The notes under the pieces: generated by a model
What the model saw: the letters and a program-made list of their open reading frames with translations, nothing else
Database searches by the model: none
What the model was told of the DNA's origin: nothing
NCBI GenBank assembly: GCA_036847185.1
Contig: DAIUAM010000050.1
Coordinates: 1-18,978 of the forward strand
Source of the DNA: UBA4738 sp002413305
GTDB taxonomy: Bacteria > Actinomycetota > UBA4738
Direction: 5' to 3'
Length of the DNA stretch: 18,978 nt
Shown: positions 1-5,855 of the stretch, piece after piece
Position numbering within the stretch: the first letter of the stretch is position 1
Layout: each line of letters begins with the position of its first letter
Translations under genes and position numbers: made by a program

Positions 1-137
1 TCGCACCCTATGGGCTCGCGACGCCTGGGTGCTTGACCCATCCAAACAAGTCAGGCGCCTGGCGAAGAGGCCCCATTACCGTTCCGTCCGCCCTCCCGAT
101 CGGCGGTGCCATCCACCCGCTCGATGAAGGAGGACGG
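1..137 (+). ncRNA. Candidate IS110 left-end structured leader (possible bridge-RNA region)
   Basis: This is the non-coding sequence upstream of the IS110 transposase. It holds three short stems: TGGGT/ACCCA (26-30 with 36-40, loop GCTTG), an enclosing CGCCTG/CAGGCG (22-27 with 52-57), and CCGCC/GGCGG (88-92 with 102-106). It also contains the palindrome CAGGCGCCTG (52-61). IS110-group elements are known to encode a bridge RNA in the non-coding end next to the transposase gene, so a structured leader fits. The window may cut the element's left end, and I cannot define the RNA ends or its target- and donor-binding loops. The RNA call is inference. Confidence 0.3.
126..134 (+). promoter_or_regulatory. 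Ribosome binding site deciding the IS110 transposase start
   Basis: A strong purine-rich Shine-Dalgarno sequence (GAAGGAGGA) ends three bases before the ATG at 138. It selects this start over an upstream in-frame start at 33, whose extra residues do not look like IS110 protein. Confidence 0.7.
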
Positions 138-1190
138 ATGGCGAAGGTCATGGTTGCACGGAACGAAGGCATCGTGGTCGGGGTCGACACCCATCGCGAT
201 GTCCACGTCGCCGTGGCCCTGTCGGGCGTCGGCGCCAACCTCGGCACGACCTCGGTCCCGACCACGGTGGCCGGTTCCTCGGAGCTCCTTCGGTGGGCGC
301 AGGCACTCGGGCCGATCGTGGCGTTCGGGATCGAAGGGACCGGGAGCTACGGGGCGGGGCTCACCCGGTGGCTCGCCGCGCACGGCCAGACCGTGCTCGA
401 GGTGAACCGACCCGATCGCCGGGCACGGGCACGGGAGCACCGCTCGGACCCCCTCGACGCGGAGGTGGCGGCCCGGGCGGTGCTCTCGGGCAAGGCCACC
501 GGGGTCCCGAAGTCCGGTCTCGGCGCCGTGGAGATGATCCGGGCGCTGCGCGTGGCCAGGCGTTCGGCCATGAAGGCCAGGACCCAGGCGGCCAACCAGC
601 TCGTGGCCCTGGTGCTCACCGCACCGCCGGAGATCCGGGAGGTGCTGCGGGGGATGGCCGTGCCACGGCTGGTCGAGGTGGCAGGTCGGTTCCGCCCCGG
701 CCCCCTCGTCGATCCGAGCGCCGCGGTCAAGACGGCCCTTCGCCACCTGGCTCGCCGTCACGCCGCGCTCAGCGCCGAGATCGCCGCCCTCGACCACGAC
801 CTCGGAGCACTGGTCGCACTCGCCGCGCCGGGCCTGCTGGCGATCAACGGCGTGGGGGTCGAGGTGGCCGGCGCGCTGCTGGTGAGGGTAGGAGACAACC
901 CGGAGCGGCTGTGCAGCGAGGCCAGCTTCGCCCGCCTGTGCGGTGCGGCGCCCCTGCCGGCCTCCTCCGGGCTCACCACCCGGCACCGGCTGAACCGCGG
1001 CGGCGACCGCCAGGCGAACAACGCGCTGTGGCGGATCGCCATCGCGCGGATGCGCCGGGACGGCAGGACTCAGGAGTACGTGGTCCGCCGGACGCAAGAA
1101 GGGCTGTCGAAAAGGGAGATCATCCGATGCTTGAAGCGATACATCGCCAGGGAGGTGTTCACCGCCCTGAAAGGGGTTGACGGACTATAG
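138..1190 (+). CDS. IS110-family transposase (DEDD recombinase), intact
   Basis: This 350-residue protein is full length for the IS110 family. The N-terminal RuvC-like DEDD domain is visible as D17 (GVDTHRD), E66 (GIEGTGSYG) and D104/D107 (SDPLDAEVAA). The C-terminal Transposase_20 domain contains AINGVG near residue 236 and PLPASSGLTT near 273, where S277 is the likely catalytic serine. Family members cut and paste DNA guided by a bridge RNA. The ATG at 138 is chosen because of its ribosome binding site. The reading frame has no visible defect, so the element could be active. An almost identical but 5'-truncated copy lies at the right end of the window (18583-18978). The exact element ends are not visible to me. 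Confidence 0.95.
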   Translation: MAKVMVARNEGIVVGVDTHRDVHVAVALSGVGANLGTTSVPTTVAGSSELLRWAQALGPIVAFGIEGTGSYGAGLTRWLAAHGQTVLEVNRPDRRARAREHRSDPLDAEVAARAVLSGKATGVPKSGLGAVEMIRALRVARRSAMKARTQAANQLVALVLTAPPEIREVLRGMAVPRLVEVAGRFRPGPLVDPSAAVKTALRHLARRHAALSAEIAALDHDLGALVALAAPGLLAINGVGVEVAGALLVRVGDNPERLCSEASFARLCGAAPLPASSGLTTRHRLNRGGDRQANNALWRIAIARMRRDGRTQEYVVRRTQEGLSKREIIRCLKRYIAREVFTALKGVDGL

Positions 1191-1274
1191 GAGCGTCAGT
1201 GCCGTGGATCGGGTCTCCCACTGCCCGCGGACGCGCCCAAGATCCAGTCGGGATCCGCGTGATCCCACCTGGGG

Positions 1275-1303
1275 TCGACAGGTTATTACCGAATTGCCAT
1301 ACT
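1275..1303 (+). promoter_or_regulatory. Candidate sigma-70-type promoter for the flavoenzyme operon
   Basis: A -35 hexamer TCGACA (1275-1280; 5/6 to TTGACA) is separated by exactly 17 bases from a -10 hexamer CATACT (1298-1303; 4/6 to TATAAT). The spacer is unusually AT-rich for this window. Transcription would begin near 1310, leaving a leader of about 67 bases before the GTG at 1377. The promoter lies between the IS110 stop and the operon and could belong to the element's right flank. It is predicted from sequence only. Confidence 0.45.
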
Positions 1304-1309
1304 CTTCCT

Positions 1310-1362
1310 CTGCGCATGGCACTCCTGGAAGCGGCTCCGCGCGACGAACGGGCCATGCGCAG
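1310..1362 (+). repeat. 11-bp perfect inverted repeat in the leader of the flavoenzyme operon
   Basis: The arms CTGCGCATGGC (1310-1320) and GCCATGCGCAG (1352-1362) are perfectly complementary and separated by 31 bases. The left arm begins about where the predicted transcript starts. The right arm runs into the purine-rich ribosome binding site (1361-1371). As RNA it would form a long-stem hairpin next to the ribosome binding site; as DNA it could be an operator. No riboswitch class is recognised. Confidence 0.5.
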
Positions 1363-1376
1363 GGAAGGGGGCAATC

Positions 1377-2813
1377 GTGGCTGAGCAGCGCGAAGACGCC
1401 GATGTCATCATCATCGGCGGGGGCCCGGGCGGGAGTGCGCTCGGCACCTTTCTGGCCCGTGATGGGCGGAAGGTCATCATCCTGGAGAAGGACATCCACC
1501 CGCGCGACCACGTGGGTGAGTCGCTCACGCCTTCGACGAACCTGATCTTCCAGGAGCTCGGGTTCCTCGATAAGTTGAACGACGCGGGGTTCATCCACAA
1601 GCCGGGCACCGGCTGGAACGCTCCTCGATCGCCGCTGTGGAAGTTCGTCGAGATCTGGCTGTTTGAGTACCCCATCCCCAACGGCCCGCAGCCCTACACG
1701 TACAACATCGAGCGCGACGAGATGGACACCATGCTGCTCCGTCACGCGCACGAGCACGGCGTGAAGGTCCTCCAGGGCGTCAAAGTGCAGCGAGTGCTGT
1801 TCGAGGACGGCCGGGCGGTGGGCGTCCGCGCCCAGGTCACCGACGGCTGGGAGCGCGACCTGCGGGCCAAGGTCGTGGTGGACGCCACCGGGCGGCGGTG
1901 CCTGCTGGCGAACCAGCTCAAGCTCAAGCATAAGGATTCGAACTTCAACCAGTTCTGCATCTACTCGTGGTTCGAGGGCGTCACCGAGCCCCCCGAGCGG
2001 TTCAAGGGCTTCACGCTGTTCTACTTCCTGGGCCTGAACCAGGGCTGGACCTGGCACATCCCGCTTCGCAACGGCAAGACCTCGATGGGCGTGGTCCTGG
2101 ACAAGGAGGACTTCCAGAAGACCGGGATGGACCACGAGGAGTTCTTCTACAGCCTGGTCAAGCGGAATCGGACCTTCACCGACGCAATGAAGAACGCCGT
2201 CCGGGTCCGGCCGTGGTGGGTCGAAGGCGACTACTCCTACAAGGTGGACCGGTTCGCCGGGCCGGGCTGGCTGCTGATCGGCGACGCCCTGCGGTTCGTG
2301 GACCCGATCTTCTCCTCGGGCGTCGACGTGGCGCTGTTCTCGGCGAAGTATGCCTACGAGACCATCACCAAGTCCTTCCAGGCCGGTGACGAGGCCGGCG
2401 CGTTCGCCGAGTACGAATCGCGCGTCCAGACCGGCGTGGACGTCTGGTACGAACTGATCTCGATGTTCTACCGGCTGCAGAACCTCCTCACCCGCTACGC
2501 CACCGCCCCGCATCGGCGCGAGTCGATCGTCCGGACGCTCCAGGGGAACCCGTACATCCCCGAGACCCAGGAGCGAGCCCGCAAGCTCCTGGCCCAGATG
2601 CAGGACTCCTACGAGAAGGTCATGAACACGCCTGGCAGCCTGCTGCGGCCGTGGGCCATGGACCCCGACCGGGACCATTCGCTGACCTGCCCCACCTGCC
2701 TGGGGGTGGCCGACTACATCCCCGAGAAGGAGATCTACGTCTGCCGGCGGTGCGGCTCCGAGGCCGACGCGAAGGCCTTCACCCCCGTGGCCTCGTTGGA
2801 GGTGTCGCGGTGA
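1377..2813 (+). CDS. Flavin-dependent-halogenase-like FAD oxidoreductase with C-terminal Cys4 knuckle
   Basis: This 478-residue protein starts at GTG behind a purine-rich ribosome binding site (1361-1371). The FAD-binding Rossmann motif GGGPGGS is at 14-20. VGESLTPS follows at 46-53, K75 sits in HKPG where phenolic-type halogenases carry their key lysine, the halogenase signature WTWHIP is at 224-229, and the second FAD motif GDALRFVDPIFSSGV is at 302-316. Flavin-dependent halogenases oxidise halide with flavin hydroperoxide, but related reductases and monooxygenases share this fold, so substrate and halogenation are unproven. The last 45 residues add CPTC and CRRC (C438, C441, C456, C459), a zinc-ribbon or rubredoxin-like knuckle not usual in halogenases. 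The stop overlaps the antiporter start (GTGA), so the two are translationally coupled. A geranylgeranyl-reductase-like enzyme is the main alternative. Confidence 0.85.
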   Translation: MAEQREDADVIIIGGGPGGSALGTFLARDGRKVIILEKDIHPRDHVGESLTPSTNLIFQELGFLDKLNDAGFIHKPGTGWNAPRSPLWKFVEIWLFEYPIPNGPQPYTYNIERDEMDTMLLRHAHEHGVKVLQGVKVQRVLFEDGRAVGVRAQVTDGWERDLRAKVVVDATGRRCLLANQLKLKHKDSNFNQFCIYSWFEGVTEPPERFKGFTLFYFLGLNQGWTWHIPLRNGKTSMGVVLDKEDFQKTGMDHEEFFYSLVKRNRTFTDAMKNAVRVRPWWVEGDYSYKVDRFAGPGWLLIGDALRFVDPIFSSGVDVALFSAKYAYETITKSFQAGDEAGAFAEYESRVQTGVDVWYELISMFYRLQNLLTRYATAPHRRESIVRTLQGNPYIPETQERARKLLAQMQDSYEKVMNTPGSLLRPWAMDPDRDHSLTCPTCLGVADYIPEKEIYVCRRCGSEADAKAFTPVASLEVSR

Positions 2814-4111
2814 TCGCTTCGATCCTGCACCCCGCCCCGCACGCAAACGTCGCCGGGCCCGCGCTCATCGCCTACGTCCTGCTGGACGTCCTGCTGATCG
2901 TGGCCTTGGCCCGCGTCCTGGGCGCCCTGATGACCAGGATCGGGCAGCCCCGGGTGGTCGGCGAGATCCTGGCCGGAGTGGTGCTCGGGCCGACCCTGCT
3001 CGGGCACGACCTGTCTTTCTTCCTTGCCCCGGCCGAGGCCCGGCCGGTCGTCGGCGCCTTCGCCACCGTGGCCCTGATCCTGTTCATGTTCCTGGCCGGG
3101 ATCGAATACGACCTGAACGTGGTCCGGCGGCGCGTGCCGCAGGCCGGCACGCTGGCCATGCTGTCCGTCGCGGTCCCCGCGCTGCTGGGCTTCCCGGTGG
3201 CCGCCCTGATGCACACCAGCCGATACGCCGGCCCGGCCGGCTCCGACTTCCTCCCGTTCGCCTTGTTCATCGGCGCGGCGCTGGCCGTCACGGCCTTCCC
3301 GGTCATGGCCCACATCCTCATGGAGCGCGGCGAGCTGAACTCGCCGCTGGGCGGCCTGGGCGTGGCCACCACCGGGATCATGTCGGTGCTGATGTTCCTG
3401 TACGTCGGGTTCGCCAGCTCGGTGGCCAACCACGCGTACGGCCAGTTCCTGTTGAAGCTCGTCCTGCTGGTCGGGTTCATCCTGGTGTCGTTCCTCGTGG
3501 TCCGGCCGGCCCTGGCCCGATGGATGCCCTCCCGCATGCGCGACGGCCTGCCCACCGGCGACGCGATGGCCGTCGCGTTCGTCGGGATGGTGCTGTACGG
3601 GCTGCTCGCCGACCGGCTGGGCGTGAACGCGCTGGTCGGCGGGTTCCTGTTCGGCGTGCTGATCCCGCCCGATCCCGCCCTGCGCAAAGGGATCGCGACG
3701 AAGATCCACGACGTGGCGATGATCTTCCTGCTGCCGATCTTCTTCGCCTTCGCCGGGTTCAGCTCCGACTTGAAGCTCATCAACGGGAAGACGCTGCCCA
3801 TCCTCATCCTGGTGCTGGTTGCGGCGATCGGCGGGAAGTTCCTGGCCGCGATCCCGGCCAAGGTGTTCGGGCTGTCGTGGAGCGACACCGGCACGATGGC
3901 TGCCCTGCTCAACACCCGGGGCCTGCTGGTCCTGGTGGCGGGGCTGATCGGCCTGCAGGCGAACATCATCACCACCGCCACGTTCACCATCATCGTGGTG
4001 GTGGCCCTGGTCACGAACCTCATGACGCTCCCGCTCCTGAACGTGTTCTCCCGGCGAAGGGACGAGGGGGCGCAGGCCTCGGCTCCGGACACGGCGGCCG
4101 TACGCGGATGA
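2810..4111 (+). CDS. Kef/CPA2-type cation:proton antiporter
   Basis: This 433-residue, very hydrophobic protein has about 12 membrane helices across the whole length and matches the sodium/hydrogen exchanger domain of the CPA2 family. Recognisable stretches are IGQPRVVGEILAGVVLGPTLLG after the first helix, LFMFLAGIEYD, ALAVTAFPVMAHIL, and the C-terminal LLNTRGLLVLVAGLIG. It lacks the cytoplasmic TrkA-N/RCK domain of full Kef channels. The GTG at 2810 overlaps the flavoenzyme stop by 4 bp and has a good GGAGG at 2799-2803. Its own stop overlaps the next start (ATGA). It probably exchanges K+ or Na+ for H+ in the inner membrane. Its coupling to a flavoenzyme suggests pH or ion balance tied to that reaction, which is inference. 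Confidence 0.92.
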   Translation: MIASILHPAPHANVAGPALIAYVLLDVLLIVALARVLGALMTRIGQPRVVGEILAGVVLGPTLLGHDLSFFLAPAEARPVVGAFATVALILFMFLAGIEYDLNVVRRRVPQAGTLAMLSVAVPALLGFPVAALMHTSRYAGPAGSDFLPFALFIGAALAVTAFPVMAHILMERGELNSPLGGLGVATTGIMSVLMFLYVGFASSVANHAYGQFLLKLVLLVGFILVSFLVVRPALARWMPSRMRDGLPTGDAMAVAFVGMVLYGLLADRLGVNALVGGFLFGVLIPPDPALRKGIATKIHDVAMIFLLPIFFAFAGFSSDLKLINGKTLPILILVLVAAIGGKFLAAIPAKVFGLSWSDTGTMAALLNTRGLLVLVAGLIGLQANIITTATFTIIVVVALVTNLMTLPLLNVFSRRRDEGAQASAPDTAAVRG

Positions 4112-4317
4112 CCGAGCTGCCGCCCCGCCGGCGGGACGAGGAGAGCGAATGGCACGACCTGGTGCCGTTCGCCTGCCCGGACTGCGGCTGCACGTGCTTC
4201 CATGCCGCCGACGACGAACGGATCGTCTGGGAGCCGGGGCGGGCCTGGGCCGAATCCTGCGCGGATCGCGATTGCCACTGCCACACGGCTCCGGTGGAGG
4301 GCCGCCTCCCGGCGTAG
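4108..4317 (+). CDS. Small Cys/His-rich protein, possible metal-binding ribbon
   Basis: This 69-residue protein starts at an ATG that overlaps the antiporter stop by 4 bp. Cysteines are at 23, 26, 28, 30, 51, 56 and 58, with histidines at 32, 57 and 59. These form two clusters, CPDCGCTCFH and CADRDCHCH, about 20 residues apart. The pattern suggests one or two metal sites (zinc or iron) or a redox thiol protein. I do not recognise the family. There is no signal peptide or membrane helix, so it is probably cytoplasmic. The coupling to two upstream genes makes a chance frame unlikely. It and the upstream flavoenzyme both carry Cys clusters, hinting at a shared metal or a protein partnership. Confidence 0.75.
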   Translation: MTELPPRRRDEESEWHDLVPFACPDCGCTCFHAADDERIVWEPGRAWAESCADRDCHCHTAPVEGRLPA

Positions 4318-4458
4318 AGGTCACGTTACATGACCAGGCGCTCCCTCAGCCGGACCAGGTGATGGCCGCGTCGTCGGCGTAGAAACAGGTGCCGCCCGGC
4401 GCGTTAGGACCCCACACCCCGGTTCTGTGAAGGCCTGTAAACGCCGATGCTCCTATAG
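4318..4458. other. Intergenic stretch after the operon, with a weak hairpin and a possible gene remnant
   Basis: Immediately after the operon's last stop, GGTCA (4319-4323) pairs with TGACC (4331-4335). No T-run follows, so it is a poor terminator. On the minus strand an open stretch from about 4410 down to a TGA at 4346-4348 reads GTCFYADDAAITWSG at its end, which looks protein-like, but I cannot assign it. Nothing else was seen here. Confidence 0.3.
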
Positions 4459-4618
4459 GCTGTCATGGGGAGCGGGGCCGACGGCGCGCTGCCCGTGATG
4501 GACGACGTGGTTGCAGAAGCCCGGCGGCGACACGTCCGGTTGGTGATCGCCCCCACGGCCCAGGGAGCTGGAACGGGCCGGTGAAGCCACCAACGCGATC
4601 CTGCACGTGACCTGCTGA
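4459..4618 (+). pseudogene. Mth938-like domain protein, C-terminal remnant with frameshift
   Basis: In one frame the stretch from ATG 4465 reads GSGADGALPVMDDV followed by RLVIAPTAQ. One base further on, the adjacent frame reads ELERAGEATNAILHVTC and stops at 4616-4618. Joined, the two pieces resemble the C-terminal half of Mth938-like (DUF498/NDUFAF3-type) proteins, which end in TNAxLHVTC. An extra base in the G-run near 4563-4565 explains the shift. A TAG (4456-4458) lies directly upstream in frame and no N-terminal half is visible. This is a remnant, not a working gene. The family call comes from memory of the motif. Confidence 0.6.
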
Positions 4619-4742
4619 GCTCAGGGCCCGCGTCGATCGGTGGCGGGGGTCGTCCCGACTCCTGCGCCGCGCGGGTGAGGACAAAGAGAAAGAGAAAGGG
4701 AGCGAACCCGAGGGTCCACTCCCTTCCCATCACTCCGCTCCT
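4619..4742. other. Non-coding spacer with purine-rich repeat and nested inverted repeat
   Basis: A short purine tract with repeated AAAGAG units (about 4683-4698) leads into AAGGGAG (4696-4702), which pairs with CTCCCTT (4719-4725). Inside this lies ACCC/GGGT (4706-4709 with 4712-4715). The structure could stop transcription, but no T-run follows and no gene ends cleanly before it. No coding sequence was recognised. Confidence 0.3.
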
Positions 4743-5006
4743 CCGGACCTTGCCGACGAGTTGCTCCCCGCAGCCTTCCATGACACGGAGGTCCATTCGA
4801 ACAATCCCCTGGAGACCGACCACGGACGCCTGAAGGCCCGGCTCCGACCGATGCGAGCACTGAAGCGAGATCGCACCACCAGGGTGATCATCGCCGGCGA
4901 TGCCTTCGTCCAGAACGTCCGGAGGGGCTTCTACGACCTCGGGACCGATGTTCCGCCCACAAGCCGCTTGGCCGATGCCTTCGCCGAGTTGGCCCTTGTG
5001 ATCTGA
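4743..5006 (+). pseudogene. IS6-family transposase, C-terminal fragment
   Basis: The frame ending at the TGA 5004-5006 reads DELLPAAFHDTE, then NNPLETDHGRLKARLRPM, and later AFVQNVRRGFYDLG. This is the conserved end of IS6/IS26-type DDE transposases. The glutamate in NNPLETDH corresponds to the catalytic E of the DDE triad. Only about 87 of the usual roughly 230 residues remain, and the helix-turn-helix and both catalytic aspartates are missing. The gene is therefore dead. It lies just before a matching terminal repeat (5051-5064), showing that this is the right end of a once-complete element. Confidence 0.85.
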
Positions 5007-5025
5007 GACCAGGCCCGAGCGAGCG

Positions 5026-5076
5026 AGTTCCCCATGCCCTCGTTTCAGCCAACGCAACAGTGCCGCTGAGGGAACT
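5026..5076. repeat. Inverted repeat AGTTCCC/GGGAACT around the IS6 end
   Basis: AGTTCCC (5026-5032) pairs with GGGAACT (5070-5076), with an inner TCAGC/GCTGA (5045-5049 with 5065-5069). It lies between the IS6 fragment and the convergent lipoprotein gene (stop at 5078). It could act as a bidirectional terminator structure but has no T-run. Confidence 0.35.
5051..5064 (-). mobile_element. IS6-family right terminal inverted repeat
   Basis: Read on the minus strand this is GGCACTGTTGCGTT. It matches the IS26 terminal repeat (GGCACTGTTGCAAA, from memory) at the first 11 bases. It lies 44 bases after the stop of the IS6 transposase fragment, the expected position for the right end. The partner left repeat was not seen in this window, so the element has lost its left part. 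Confidence 0.6.
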
Positions 5077-5077
5077 G

Positions 5078-5854
5078 CTAGCCGGTGCGATAGGCTCGGT
5101 ACGCGCTGGCGAACGCCAGCCCTACGGCCAGGTGTCCCGCCGTGCTGGGATGGAACCCGTCGCCGCTCACCAGGCTGGCCTCCGTCCCATCGCGCTGGGC
5201 GGCCAGCCCCAGGGCGTGGAGGTCCACCACGAACGCTCCCTCGTCGGTCGCGGCACGGGCGACGGCCACGTCGTACGAATCCACCAGCGTGGCGAGCTCC
5301 CGGGCTGTCAGTCGGCGCGCTGCATCGCAGCCACCGCGGGGGCTCGGGGCGAACGGCTCGCACCGGACGAATCGCGGGAGCAGGTCGAGCGGGGGAGTGT
5401 TCGCCACCAGGACGGTCGGACCGCCGTTCCCCCGGAGGTCCGACAACAGGATCCGGAGCTGGTCCTCGTAGGCAGATGGCGAAACCCCCTCCAGCAGATC
5501 GTTCACGTTCAACCACACCGTCACCACGTCGGGATGGAGCTGGCGGGCCTCCGGCACCTCCCGTTCAAGGGCCTCCTGAACCGTGGCACCGGGGATCCCC
5601 AGGTTCACCTGCGTCGTGGCTCGGGGAAGCGCGGTGCGGTAGAAGACCTGCGTCCATCCCTGCCGGACGGGGTCGTCGGCGCCGAACCCGAGCGTCTCGC
5701 TGGCCCCGATCGCCACATACGTCAGCGCGGGTCCGGAGGGACTGACCGAAGGTACCGCTCCCGCTCCGATGCCGCTCGCCGCGTGGCCGCACGCGGCGAG
5801 GCCGGTACTTGCCAGGAGCGCCCCGATGATCCCGACAATGGGGGTCCGCCGCAC
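5078..5854 (-). CDS. SGNH/GDSL-type hydrolase lipoprotein
   Basis: This 258-residue protein has an N-terminal lipoprotein signal: a short basic start, a hydrophobic core, then the lipobox LAAC with C22 as the lipidated residue. It is thus expected on the outer face of the membrane. The SGNH blocks are visible: block I around IGASETLGFG with S52 as nucleophile (GAS in place of the usual GDS), block III as LNVNDL (a variant of GxND), and block V as DGFHPSTAGH with D232 and H235. Family members hydrolyse esters of lipids, acylated sugars or cell-wall polymers; the substrate here is unknown. The GTG at 5854 is one base past the permease stop, so it is probably the last gene of the ABC operon. Confidence 0.88.
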   Translation of the reverse strand: MRRTPIVGIIGALLASTGLAACGHAASGIGAGAVPSVSPSGPALTYVAIGASETLGFGADDPVRQGWTQVFYRTALPRATTQVNLGIPGATVQEALEREVPEARQLHPDVVTVWLNVNDLLEGVSPSAYEDQLRILLSDLRGNGGPTVLVANTPPLDLLPRFVRCEPFAPSPRGGCDAARRLTARELATLVDSYDVAVARAATDEGAFVVDLHALGLAAQRDGTEASLVSGDGFHPSTAGHLAVGLAFASAYRAYRTG

Positions 5855-5855
5855 C

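Noticed and set aside
1185..2846. Long minus-strand open frame opposite the flavoenzyme
   Set aside because: Composition is typical of an antisense frame in GC-rich DNA and no domain is recognisable; the plus strand has a clear enzyme.
2735..4324. Long minus-strand frames opposite the antiporter
   Set aside because: Low-complexity shadow of a membrane protein gene.
4319..4335. Hairpin after the Cys-rich gene as an intrinsic terminator
   Set aside because: Five base pairs with no T-run is too weak to call.
1184..4458. Inverted 10-mer CTATAGGAGC at the IS110 3' end and near 4449-4458
   Set aside because: A shared 10-mer is expected by chance at this length, and surrounding bases diverge.
4614..5072. 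GCTGAG on both sides of the IS6 remnant as a target duplication
   Set aside because: Only 6 of the expected 8 bases match and no left terminal repeat adjoins the left copy.
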